Below, one piece after another: positions 24,170 to 32,024 of a stretch of DNA of 36,614 nt. The position numbers and the translations under genes were made by a program. The first letter of the stretch is position 1, and the number at the start of each line of letters is the position of its first letter. The DNA lies in contig DAOUPL010000001.1 of the NCBI GenBank assembly GCA_030626185.1, positions 1 to 36,614 on the forward strand, written 5' to 3'. The stretch is from a bacterium (GTDB lineage Bacteria > Babelota > Babeliae > Babelales > Vermiphilaceae). The notes below the pieces were generated by a model, which did no database searches, had not been told where the DNA came from, and saw nothing but the letters and a program-made list of their open reading frames with translations.

Positions 24170-24610
24170 ATGGCACAAGCGTTAAAAAAACTACTTAACA
24201 ACTATCTATACCAAGATAATTGGCGTACTTATCTTTTGGATAAGTGGCCCACCATTGTTGGTAGTTTACACACAAAAGTACATATTCAACAAATTACAAA
24301 AAACAACACACTTGTTTTAGCTGTTATTGATTCATGTTGGCTACAAGAACTTTATTTACTCTCTGCAACGCTACTCAAAACAATTAATAACGCGCTCGAA
24401 GAACCACACGTTAAAAAATTACATTTTCGTCTCGCTGGTACCGCAAAAACAAACTATCGCATACACAAAAAAAAGAACGCGCCAACGCATACAGCAACTA
24501 TTTCTTTACACAAACGCGAAGAACATGCGTTAAACACAATTGATGATGAAGAACTAAAAAAACTGCTTCGTTTATTTTGTATTCGATGCCATAAGGAACG
24601 CAAACGATGA
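24170..24610 (+). CDS. DciA-like DUF721 protein
   Basis: This 146-aa protein shows the DUF721 pattern: a helical start (LKKLLNNYLYQDNW), then LLDKWPTIVGSLHTKVHIQQITKNNTLVLAVIDSCWLQELYLLSATLLKTIN, matching the family's W-x-IVG-x(n)-L-x-V-x(3)-S-x-W-x-x-EL core. DciA proteins help load the replicative helicase DnaB in bacteria that lack DnaC or DnaI. The basic, low-complexity C-terminus is common in the family. It follows holB by 60 bases and overlaps the next gene by four bases (ATGA), in a cluster that also holds tmk and holB, so replication is a sensible theme. The link to helicase loading in this organism is inferred. Confidence 0.7.
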   Translation: MAQALKKLLNNYLYQDNWRTYLLDKWPTIVGSLHTKVHIQQITKNNTLVLAVIDSCWLQELYLLSATLLKTINNALEEPHVKKLHFRLAGTAKTNYRIHKKKNAPTHTATISLHKREEHALNTIDDEELKKLLRLFCIRCHKERKR

Positions 24611-25872
24611 TCAATTATTTACTTACACTGCTACTCAGTTGTTTTTTTTGCAATCAAAGTACATGCACAATAGAACAAACAAACCCAAACTATTTTTGGG
24701 GAAATTATTTGTTATCCGGTAGCAACATTGATCTTGCACAAGATTGGCTTGATATCGCCTTACAAAAATCACCTTCTATTCAGACAATAAAACTTTATCT
24801 TCCATTTTTGTTGAAAACAGAAAAACATCATAAGATTCAAGAACTTTACCACAAACATGGCAAAGAATTAGCACAAGACAAACAAGCACAGCAAATTTTT
24901 GCACAAAGCTTTATGCAAACAGATAAACACGATCAAGCACACGATATTTTAACTAATTTATACAAACTTCACCCTGATGATGCGCAAATAGCATTTCAAG
25001 CAGCGCAAATTTTTGCAAAAAAAGAACAATACGCTCAAGCGCTTGAGTGCCTTGAGCGTTTAGCAACACTAAACAGATCAAAACTGCATCCACTCATGCA
25101 GCACATCGCGCAAACATCACGCATACAACTACTTATTAAACTTGATCGTGTAGACGATGCATGCAATCAACTAGAAAAAATTATTCCCAACAGCCCACAA
25201 AAACAATTGTGGTTTTCTTTATTGCACGCATGCAGCAAAAAAACTTCACCCGATAAAATTATTAAACATTTCGAAACTATTAATAAACAAATTGGCGAAA
25301 CGCCATGGGGGCTCTTTTATCTTGCTGATCTTTATTACCAACACAAAAATAAATCATTCTCAACGCGCTACTTTGATCGTGCATTACAGCTCAGCGACAA
25401 TATGGCAGTTAAGTTATTAATGCTTGCTCATCGCGCAACATTGTATGTACGTGACAATAACGCAAAAGAATTAAAAAAGGTTATCAGTAACGGACTAAAA
25501 ATGAAAGCGGACTATCCACCACTATTGCATGCAGCAGCTCATTACTACACCACTCATGAAAAAAACATTGGATATGCACAACAACTTATTAATAAAGCGT
25601 TGCAACATGACAAAGAAAACCCTGATTATCTTTTGATGCACGCATACGTACTGTACAAACAAAAAAAATACAACAAAGCTGATCATCTACTTGAACAACT
25701 ACAAACAAAACTGAACAATAATGCCCTGCTGCTTATTCGTCTTGCACAAACAAAATACAAGCTTGGCAATACGAAACATGCAAAAGATCTTATTGCACGC
25801 GCAGAAGAGCACGTAGAACATCATAACGAACAACAACTTATTACCACGTTGCGCAATAAATGGCAGAAGTAA
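24607..25872 (+). CDS. exported TPR-repeat protein
   Basis: This 421-aa protein begins with a short leader (INYLLTLLLSCFFCN); the LLSC could serve as a lipoprotein lipobox, though no positive charge precedes it. The rest is helix pairs that fit tetratricopeptide repeats (HPDDAQIAFQAAQIFAKKEQYAQALECLERLATL, then ENPDYLLMHAYVLYKQKKYNKADHLLEQLQ, then ALLLIRLAQTKYKLGNTKHAKDLIARAEEH), about eight to ten repeats in all. TPR proteins act as scaffolds. It overlaps the DciA-like gene by four bases and murG by thirteen, so it is coupled to both. Lying just before murG it may organise envelope assembly, but that is a guess from position. Confidence 0.75.
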   Translation: MINYLLTLLLSCFFCNQSTCTIEQTNPNYFWGNYLLSGSNIDLAQDWLDIALQKSPSIQTIKLYLPFLLKTEKHHKIQELYHKHGKELAQDKQAQQIFAQSFMQTDKHDQAHDILTNLYKLHPDDAQIAFQAAQIFAKKEQYAQALECLERLATLNRSKLHPLMQHIAQTSRIQLLIKLDRVDDACNQLEKIIPNSPQKQLWFSLLHACSKKTSPDKIIKHFETINKQIGETPWGLFYLADLYYQHKNKSFSTRYFDRALQLSDNMAVKLLMLAHRATLYVRDNNAKELKKVISNGLKMKADYPPLLHAAAHYYTTHEKNIGYAQQLINKALQHDKENPDYLLMHAYVLYKQKKYNKADHLLEQLQTKLNNNALLLIRLAQTKYKLGNTKHAKDLIARAEEHVEHHNEQQLITTLRNKWQK

Positions 25873-26864
25873 AAAAAAAGACCATTGCCTTTGTTGCTGG
25901 TTATTCTGCAGGACACATCTTACCCTGCATAGCACTGCACAAACAAAAATATCACAATAAAAACGTACTTTTTTTTACTACAACAAATAAACTTGATACA
26001 CAATTGTTAAAAAAACAATCATCGTTTATCAACGTATTTATTCCATTGCATCGCAAATCACGCATGCGTATTCATCATTATTTTTTATTGCTATGGCACC
26101 TAATGTGCGCAACGATTAAAAGTGTATATTATTTGCACAAACACAAATCAGAACGCATAATCACAACTGGCAGCTTTATCGCATTACCTATTTGTTACGC
26201 TGCACGATTATTACGCATACCAATCGACGTGTATGAACTTAACGCACACCCAGGGCGAACCAACAAACACATCGCATTTTTTGCAACAAATGTTTTTGTT
26301 TGTTTTAAACGCACACAGCAACAATTGTTACCGTTAAAAACAACGCTTATTAATTATCCCCAAACCATTTATCCAATAAAAAAACAAAACAAAACTTCTG
26401 ATAAACCTACAATTTTAGTTCTTGGTGGGTCACAAGGATCAACGTCGTTAAACAGTATTATTTGTAAGTTGCTGGCAAGCAATACCGAACTACAAAACAA
26501 CGTATACTGGATTCATCAAACCGGAGATGGTGAATATCAAAAAATTAGCAATTGGTACAAAAAACAAAAAATTAATTGCACCGTCATGCCCTTTGCTGAT
26601 GATCTTACTCCCTACATCGCACAAGCTGATTTGGTTATTTGTCGCGCTGGTGCCGGCACACTTTTTTCACTTATTGCGTACAACAAACCATGTATCACTA
26701 TTCCACTAAGCACTGTGGCCGAAAATCATCAATTACTTAATGCAGAAGAACTTACAAAAAAACATCATAACCTCATAACCATTCTTGAGCAACAGATGCT
26801 CATACAAAACAAAGCTGAACTTTATAACCAAATAAAAAAAAAAATACAAGTTACACCAAAATAG
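25860..26864 (+). CDS. murG: UDP-GlcNAc:undecaprenyl-pyrophosphoryl-MurNAc-pentapeptide transferase
   Basis: This peripheral inner-membrane glycosyltransferase converts lipid I to lipid II in peptidoglycan synthesis. Family motifs appear in order: AGYSAGHILPCIAL (the first G-loop), TGSFIALP, ELNAHPGRTNKHIAFFA (family EQNxxPGxTN), LGGSQGSTSLN (second G-loop), IHQTG and the UDP-GlcNAc site DLVICRAGAGTLFSLIAYNKPCITIPLSTVAENHQLLNAEEL. At 334 aa it is slightly short but complete. The ATG at 25860 overlaps the TPR gene by 13 bases. Its end overlaps the convergent class A penicillin-binding protein gene by 14 bases. Together they place two consecutive wall-building steps side by side. Confidence 0.92.
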   Translation: MAEVKKKTIAFVAGYSAGHILPCIALHKQKYHNKNVLFFTTTNKLDTQLLKKQSSFINVFIPLHRKSRMRIHHYFLLLWHLMCATIKSVYYLHKHKSERIITTGSFIALPICYAARLLRIPIDVYELNAHPGRTNKHIAFFATNVFVCFKRTQQQLLPLKTTLINYPQTIYPIKKQNKTSDKPTILVLGGSQGSTSLNSIICKLLASNTELQNNVYWIHQTGDGEYQKISNWYKKQKINCTVMPFADDLTPYIAQADLVICRAGAGTLFSLIAYNKPCITIPLSTVAENHQLLNAEELTKKHHNLITILEQQMLIQNKAELYNQIKKKIQVTPK

Positions 26865-28749
26865 TAATTGCTTGATCACGGCGCTTACGACGTGGGCGTT
26901 TGCCCGTAAAGGGATCTATCGTCAGCTCTTGCAATGCGTGATCGTACACAAACTTCTTTTTTTTATGCAGAATCTTTTTCGTCACGGCCAACCATAACGG
27001 AAACGCAACATCCACTGGATACACGTCCTCACCCAACGGTCGATTATCATCACAACCTAACCAAATTCCCGTTGTGTACGATGGAGTTGCACCAACAAAC
27101 CAGCATGTTCGTGAATCGTTTGTTGTTCCTGTTTTTGCAATAGCATCAATTTCATCCGACCAATAAGCGTTACTTTGTTCACTGCAATGCTGCATGCCAA
27201 GTGTTAACACTTTAGTAACTTGATCAGCAACAGAACGTTTAATCACTCGTTCTTTACGTTGTGTGTGTTGCCAAACAATTGTACCGTTACCATCTTTTAT
27301 CCATTCAACAATGTATGGCTCAACATAAACGCCGTTATGCGCAAAAATATTAAACATCCCCACAACGTCATGCAACGTCATGTCGACACAACCAAGCGCT
27401 AACGACGGATACGCGTGTAAGTCAGCACAAATATTACACTTACGTGCTAAATCAATTACCGATTGCGCTCCAACATCGAGCAATGTTTTTATTGTTACAA
27501 TATTATTTGAATGCGATAAAGCATGCGCTAACGTCATCTTGCCATTATGAGTTTTTGTATAATTGCGCGGTTGCCACACTTTTTTGCCATGCGATAATGA
27601 AAATGGTTCATCAACGCACGTATCTGCAAAAGTTTTTCCTTTTGCTATTGCAACAGCGTAAACAAGTATTTTAAAAACTGAACCAACTTGGCGTTCAGCG
27701 CATCGCGCACGATCAAACGTTGATTGAAAAAAACTATAGCCACCAATTAATGCTTTTACTGCACCAGAAGCAACGTGCATCGTGATTAACGCACCATCAA
27801 TCGGCAAGCAGAGCGTTGTACGCTGATACGCAACATGCTGCACAAACAACTGTTCTGCTTTTTGTTGCATCTGTTTATTAATCGTCACTTTTATTTGATA
27901 ACCATTGCAATACAGCGCATCTTTACCCAATAATTTTGTCATAAATGATCGCACGTATTCACGTACAAACAGACCAGTTTGATCTTCTTCGCGCTTTATA
28001 ATCTCTATATTTTGCGATAACGCATCTTCGTATTCATCACAAGTAATAATCTTTTGTTGCAACATCTTTTTGAGCACAACATCACGTCGCTTTTGTGTTG
28101 ATCGTGGGTACAACAATGGGCAATACGCTTGTGGCGATCGCACAATACCCGCGAGTGCTGCTGCTTGTGATAACGAAAGATCACACACTTCAATGCCCCA
28201 AAACTTTTTGCTTGCCGCCGCTATGCCAAAAATACCACAACCAAAACAGACATTATTCAAATACGCTTGTAAAATCTCTTGCTTGCTGCATTGTCGCTCA
28301 ATCAACAACGCATAAAATTGTTCTTTAATTTTACGAGCAAACGTTTTTTTATGACCAAAAAATAATAATCGCACAAGTTGTTGTGTGATCGTGCTGGCCC
28401 CTTGCCTTTTAGCACCGTGATACAAATTTACAAAAAATGATCGTGCAATGCCACGCAGCGATAAACCACAATGAGAAAAAAAATAACGATCTTCACTAGC
28501 AATAAATGCATCAATCACTTGTTGTGGTACTTGAGACAACGCAACAGGATATGATTTATCATACACAAACTGCCACAACTCATTGCCACCATCATCGATT
28601 ACAACTGATGGGACACAATCAACTGTTTTGCGAATAACAGAAACATCTATTTTATGCGTACGTAAAAAAAATAGCGCAACAAAAGCACTCACGCAGAAAG
28701 TCAAAAATACAAAACTAATACAAAAAAAGAGCAACCTTTTGCCCGTCAT
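26851..28749 (-). CDS. pbpA: class A penicillin-binding protein (bifunctional transglycosylase/transpeptidase)
   Basis: This enzyme polymerises lipid II and cross-links the stem peptides. The 632-aa protein has an N-terminal membrane anchor (residues 7-30), a transglycosylase domain with catalytic E86 in SEDRYFFSHCG and the QGASTITQQLVR motif (116-127), and a transpeptidase domain with SVFK (357-360), SNN (414-416) and KTG (539-541). All catalytic residues are present. I chose the ATG at 28749, which has AAGGCGAGAG upstream, over the longer frame. The C-terminus is basic (KRPRRKRRDQ). Many Cys residues are scattered in the protein. This points to a cell that makes a real peptidoglycan wall. 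Confidence 0.93.
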   Translation of the reverse strand: MTGKRLLFFCISFVFLTFCVSAFVALFFLRTHKIDVSVIRKTVDCVPSVVIDDGGNELWQFVYDKSYPVALSQVPQQVIDAFIASEDRYFFSHCGLSLRGIARSFFVNLYHGAKRQGASTITQQLVRLLFFGHKKTFARKIKEQFYALLIERQCSKQEILQAYLNNVCFGCGIFGIAAASKKFWGIEVCDLSLSQAAALAGIVRSPQAYCPLLYPRSTQKRRDVVLKKMLQQKIITCDEYEDALSQNIEIIKREEDQTGLFVREYVRSFMTKLLGKDALYCNGYQIKVTINKQMQQKAEQLFVQHVAYQRTTLCLPIDGALITMHVASGAVKALIGGYSFFQSTFDRARCAERQVGSVFKILVYAVAIAKGKTFADTCVDEPFSLSHGKKVWQPRNYTKTHNGKMTLAHALSHSNNIVTIKTLLDVGAQSVIDLARKCNICADLHAYPSLALGCVDMTLHDVVGMFNIFAHNGVYVEPYIVEWIKDGNGTIVWQHTQRKERVIKRSVADQVTKVLTLGMQHCSEQSNAYWSDEIDAIAKTGTTNDSRTCWFVGATPSYTTGIWLGCDDNRPLGEDVYPVDVAFPLWLAVTKKILHKKKKFVYDHALQELTIDPFTGKRPRRKRRDQAITILV

Positions 28750-28821
28750 CACTCTCTCGCCTTTCATTGATGATCTATTGGGTATGCACAAATGTTGTAA
28801 CATGCCACAGAAAAAAAGCAA

Positions 28822-28856
28822 ACAAAAAAAAGAACCGGTATAAAACCGGTTCTTTT
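28822..28856 (-). terminator. strong terminator of the decapeptide-repeat gene
   Basis: A perfect 10-base stem AAGAACCGGT (28830-28839) with ACCGGTTCTT (28845-28854) and a 5-base loop. On the minus strand it is followed by a run of eight or more T, making a textbook intrinsic terminator 30 bases after the gene's stop. Confidence 0.85.
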
Positions 28857-28885
28857 AAATTACTTTGATAAATTAGATAATCAAA

Positions 28886-29647
28886 TTACGCTTGATCGTC
28901 TTCTTCAAATTCTTCAAATCCTGCATCTTGCATACTTTCTATAGCTTCAAGCACAGCTTTATATTCAGCATCAATTTCATCTTCGTCGTTTTGACCAAGA
29001 ATAGCAACTTTAACTTTGTCGAATAGTTTAGAAACACCTTTGTCATACACTTCGTAAGCCACACCAGTTACAACTGTTGTTAACACAACAGCAGTAGCAA
29101 TTTTACAATTACGACCCAAGAAAATTGTTTTTAATGAACTTAAGCAATCTAAAGTGCTGTCTAATGAACGTTGAGCCATATTTGTAGCGTCTTTGTACGC
29201 TTCTTTTGCATCATTATATTTTACTTCTGCATCAGCAATTACTTCTTCACTAGCTTCTTCGTCAGTTTTAATTTCTTTAAGTTCTTTAGCAGCTTCAAGC
29301 ATAGCTTCACGCAAATCACTTCTACTTGAATCAACAACTTCATCAATTGAAGTTTTTGTTGGAGCATCAACTACTTTAGTTTCTAAATTATCAGCAGCTT
29401 CTTGTTCTGCAACTAATTTATCAGCAGCTTCTTGTTCTGCAGCTAATTTATCAGCAGCTTTTTGTTCTGCAACTAATTTATCAGCAGCTTCTTGTTCTGC
29501 AACTAATTTATCAGCAGCTTTTTGTTCTGCAGCTAATTTTTCATTTGAATAGTCTCTATAATTATAAGTAGTACCTTCAGAATAAACTAAATTCATACTT
29601 CCCAAAGATAATAATAATGCGAGCGAAAATACTTGTGTGTTTTTCAT
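28886..29647 (-). CDS. secreted protein with decapeptide repeats
   Basis: This 253-aa protein starts with a signal peptide (MKNTQVFSLALLLSLGSMNLVYS), then five tandem 10-residue units of the type AEQ[KE]AADKLV, a charged helical region (LREAMLEAAKELKEIKTDEEASEEV), a hydrophobic segment (IATAVVLTTVVTGVAYEVY) and an acidic tail (FEEFEEDDQA). The repeats are 30-base units at 29391-29540. It is probably exported and anchored by the late hydrophobic segment. A near-consensus promoter, an AGGAGT ribosome-binding site and a strong terminator mark a single, probably well-expressed gene. I recognise no family; the Ala/Glu/Lys helix suggests a rod-like surface or periplasmic protein. Confidence 0.7.
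   Translation of the reverse strand: MKNTQVFSLALLLSLGSMNLVYSEGTTYNYRDYSNEKLAAEQKAADKLVAEQEAADKLVAEQKAADKLAAEQEAADKLVAEQEAADNLETKVVDAPTKTSIDEVVDSSRSDLREAMLEAAKELKEIKTDEEASEEVIADAEVKYNDAKEAYKDATNMAQRSLDSTLDCLSSLKTIFLGRNCKIATAVVLTTVVTGVAYEVYDKGVSKLFDKVKVAILGQNDEDEIDAEYKAVLEAIESMQDAGFEEFEEDDQA
29391..29540. repeat. five tandem 30-base coding repeats
   Basis: Five contiguous 30-base units (29391-29420 up to 29511-29540) differing by one to three bases. On the coding strand the fourth residue runs K, E, K, E, E, so a 60-base pair of units was probably duplicated as a block. Confidence 0.85.
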
Positions 29648-29701
29648 AGTCAGACAACTCCTGTAAAATGTGTCTATAACAAATTTGTAACTCTATTTAG
29701 A

Positions 29702-29730
29702 ATTATCGCTCAGCAATTTGTAATTGTCAA
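29702..29730 (-). promoter_or_regulatory. near-consensus promoter of the decapeptide-repeat gene
   Basis: On the minus strand TTGACA (29730-29725), a 17-base spacer and GATAAT (29707-29702). The -35 box is perfect and the -10 box differs at one base, so the gene is likely highly expressed. The leader RNA would be about 50 bases. Confidence 0.7.
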
Positions 29731-29902
29731 ATTTTTTTGTAATTAAAAAATAATCATACAACAATCTATTTAACAAAAAAAAGTTATTAACAAAAAATAT
29801 TTAATAAAAATTGTACTCACATTTTTAATAGTTATCGATTATCAGATTATTGAAAATAATAAATTTTACTCATTCATTAAGCTATTCTTTATTTAAACCC
29901 CC

Positions 29903-29931
29903 TTTACAAATAGAAACAAAATTGCTATTAT
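29903..29931 (+). promoter_or_regulatory. promoter of rnpB
   Basis: TTTACA (29903-29908), 17 bases, TATTAT (29926-29931). Transcription would start near 29938, about 20 bases before the first pairing base of the RNase P RNA. Confidence 0.65.
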
Positions 29932-29957
29932 TTTAAAAAGAACAAATCTTTGAAAAT

Positions 29958-30328
29958 AACGTCATTACACAGACAATCGCATGTGTCCTGCACATGAGGA
30001 AAGTCCGGACTCCTAACAAAAACGATACCATTGAAGAAGTTAATTCAACGATGGGCAGTATTGCCAACAATGCTGACGGAAAGTGTCGCAGAAAATAACC
30101 GCTTGTCACTTGTGGCAAGTAAGGATGAAAATGGGTGGTAAGAGCACCCAATAATCACTAGTAATGGTGATTATGGATAAACCCTATCGGGAGCAAGACA
30201 ATGCAGCGTAAACGATCTTTGTTTCGGTTAATTACGCGGGTATGTCGCATAGATAAATGATTGTCACTCATTACTTTTTTGCGTAAAATATAATGAGTAC
30301 AGAATCCGGCTTATCGTGTGATGGCGTA
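29958..30328 (+). ncRNA. rnpB: RNase P RNA, bacterial type A
   Basis: This is the catalytic RNA that trims the 5' ends of tRNA precursors. The conserved 5' core GAGGAAAGTCCGGACTCC (starts 29996) and the 3' partner AGAATCCGGCTTATCG (30301-30316) are both present, as are GGTAAGAGCACCC (30136-30149), the AAACCCTATCGGGAGCAA block (30180-30196) and AGATAAATGATTGTC before the 3' end. The ends pair as helix P1: ACGTCATTACAC (29959-29970) with GTGTGATGGCGT (30316-30327), with two G-U pairs. An 8-base hairpin ACTCATTA/TAATGAGT (30266-30273 with 30291-30298) with a 17-base loop stands just before the 3' core. The overlapping start of the next frame at 30293 is inside this RNA and is not used. Confidence 0.95.
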
Positions 30329-30361
30329 CGCATCACTTCTTATAAACAAGAAAGCACAATC

Positions 30362-31132
30362 ATGATCGCTTCTTCGTCAATTAATCACTATCTCTTTATT
30401 GGATTACTTGTTATTATTCTCGTCAGCACCTATCTTTTTATTGCGTATAATCAAAAAAAAACAAAACCTCTCAACCAATTAAAAAACACAAACGATATGA
30501 TTATTTTGTGGGATCTGCATGAAGTTGTGTTTCAGCGCAGCATAATCGATTGGACAAAAGAAATCATAACCTTTAACGGCAAATGGCAAGCTATTAAAAA
30601 AACTTCGTGGCCAATGTATAAACTATTTTTCAAATACTTTTTATACGTACTCGGCATACAAAAAGGTGATATTAGCAGTGAAGAACTTATTGTACTTGCC
30701 AAACAACAAGGCAATGATGAACTTGTGCGCCTTGCTGTTACTGTTGGATCACGTTATACGCCAATAACAGAAACGGTTGATATTATTAAAGATTTACACA
30801 GTCATGGTTATAAACAACATGTTGGCTCCAATATTGGCCGCACCATTTATAATCATTTTAGCAATCTTTATCCAGAAATTTTTACTTACTTTAATCATGT
30901 CACGTTAGTTGAACCAGAACAAAATAAACCATTAATCAAAAAACCAAATCCACTATTTTTTAAAAACTATTTAGATAAAAATAATTTATCACCAAAACAA
31001 GTTATCTTTATCGATGACAAACAACACAACGTTGATGCTGCAAGACACGTTGGCATGATTGCAATACGATTTACAACACCAGAACAATTGCGTCAAAATC
31101 TTGGCGAACTTGACATTTTAGCAAAGCGCTAG
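30362..31132 (+). CDS. membrane-anchored HAD-superfamily phosphatase
   Basis: This 256-aa protein has an N-terminal membrane helix (YLFIGLLVIILVSTYLFIAY), then a HAD domain: motif I LWDLHEVV with the nucleophile Asp, a motif II Ser in GSNIGR, a motif III Lys in the PLIKKPNP region, and motif IV VIFIDDKQHNVDAA. The residue two after the nucleophile, normally Asp, is His here; some HAD phosphatases vary at this place. It is probably a phosphatase for a small metabolite facing the cytoplasm or periplasm depending on topology. I chose the ATG at 30362 because the longer frame lies inside rnpB. The substrate is unknown. Confidence 0.75.
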   Translation: MIASSSINHYLFIGLLVIILVSTYLFIAYNQKKTKPLNQLKNTNDMIILWDLHEVVFQRSIIDWTKEIITFNGKWQAIKKTSWPMYKLFFKYFLYVLGIQKGDISSEELIVLAKQQGNDELVRLAVTVGSRYTPITETVDIIKDLHSHGYKQHVGSNIGRTIYNHFSNLYPEIFTYFNHVTLVEPEQNKPLIKKPNPLFFKNYLDKNNLSPKQVIFIDDKQHNVDAARHVGMIAIRFTTPEQLRQNLGELDILAKR

Positions 31133-31198
31133 ACAGACAAGTGACAAATGGTATACTTGCTAACAGTAATAATTAACCACAAAAAAAGGAGCTCTTTT

Positions 31199-31960
31199 AT
31201 GAAGAAGTTTTCAATCGTATTACTTACCCTCTTTTGCCTCTCTCAAACACATGTCACTCATGGTAATGATGCAGAATGTATTTCTGTAAACGATAACTGT
31301 GAAAAAACATGTAAAAAGATGTATCGCATTCGCTCAACAAAAGCATGTCCATGCCCAGAAAGTTGTGCTTCGCAAGATGGTGATGCATGTGCGCAAGATT
31401 GCCAAACGTGTAACGGCGATTGTTTACAAGCGTGCGCTGATGCTTGCAACAAAAAACGTATGACCAAAAATGATTGTTGTCCAGTTACAGGACAAACGAA
31501 CGCTGAAGGTTGTTGCCCAGCTACCGGAGAAACATGTAGTGACGCTTGTGCACAAGATTGTGCTGATGCATGTGATAAAGCAAAAAAAGATTGTCCGTAC
31601 GCTACAAAAAACATTACTTGGAAAACTGCAGCAAAAAGCTCAAAACTCAAGTTTACCGTAAAAAAAGCTGATGACGCCAAAGAAAAAGGTTGGGAACGCA
31701 TAAAAGAAATTGTACAAGCAGCATTCGTCCAAGCAGAATTACCAGTTGAAAAAGAAGATGACAAAACGTATTCAATGACTATCACTAAAGGTAGCATGAA
31801 TACACAAGAATGGGTTGACACATTAAATTACGTTAAAGATCTTGGTATGGAAGTTATCGAAGAACTTGAACAAGATGATGTTGCAACAGGCGGCATAATC
31901 TCAATTGAACTCACTGCTGACGATGATCAAGACATGACTGAAGAAAATGCTAACGCATAA
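31199..31960 (+). CDS. cysteine-rich secreted protein
   Basis: This 253-aa protein has a signal peptide (MKKFSIVLLTLFCLSQTHVTHG), then about 120 residues holding 21 cysteines, mostly as CxxxC and CC pairs (CPCPESC, CAQDCQTCNGDC, DCCPVTGQ, GCCPATGETC, CAQDCADACDK). Two near-identical pieces (CCPVTGQT and CCPATGET; ACAQDCQTC and ACAQDCADAC) indicate internal duplication. The C-terminal 110 residues are Cys-free, with an acidic tail (TADDDQDMTEENANA). AAAGGAGC gives a strong ribosome-binding site at the ATG at 31199. It could be a disulfide-linked surface protein or a metal-binding protein. I recognise no family. A bidirectional terminator follows. Confidence 0.75.
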   Translation: MKKFSIVLLTLFCLSQTHVTHGNDAECISVNDNCEKTCKKMYRIRSTKACPCPESCASQDGDACAQDCQTCNGDCLQACADACNKKRMTKNDCCPVTGQTNAEGCCPATGETCSDACAQDCADACDKAKKDCPYATKNITWKTAAKSSKLKFTVKKADDAKEKGWERIKEIVQAAFVQAELPVEKEDDKTYSMTITKGSMNTQEWVDTLNYVKDLGMEVIEELEQDDVATGGIISIELTADDDQDMTEENANA

Positions 31961-31988
31961 AACTTAGAGTTTTTTCATAAAAACCCCA

Positions 31989-32024
31989 AAAAAAGAGAAC
32001 AGTTTTCGAACTGTTCTCTTTTTT
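31989..32024. terminator. bidirectional terminator with a TTCG loop
   Basis: A perfect 16-base stem (31989-32004 with 32009-32024) closed by a TTCG tetraloop, ending in a T run on both strands. It separates the convergent Cys-rich gene and uppS. Confidence 0.9.

Larger units (their letters stand above)
29648..29957. other. intergenic region of about 310 bases with two divergent promoters
   Basis: This is the only long gap without a gene. It is strongly AT-rich and holds the promoter of the decapeptide-repeat gene on the minus strand (29702-29730) and the rnpB promoter on the plus strand (29903-29931). I see no conserved frame or other RNA in the middle (29731-29900), only A/T runs that may ease strand opening or bend DNA. 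Confidence 0.6.

Noticed and set aside
29391..29540. Array of 30-base repeats that could suggest a CRISPR
   Set aside because: The units are contiguous with no spacers and lie in frame inside a protein-coding gene, giving a decapeptide repeat.
29193..29552. 119-aa Ser/Ala-rich reading frame on the plus strand
   Set aside because: It is the antisense of the decapeptide-repeat gene, which has its own promoter, ribosome-binding site and terminator on the other strand.
30293..30361. Longer start of the HAD phosphatase gene
   Set aside because: These codons fall within the 3' core of rnpB, including AGAATCCGGC and helix P1, so the RNA explains their sequence.
31258..31821. 187-aa reading frame on the minus strand
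   Set aside because: It lies wholly antisense to the Cys-rich gene, has no ribosome-binding site, and its Cys/His-rich composition is the mirror of that gene's codons.
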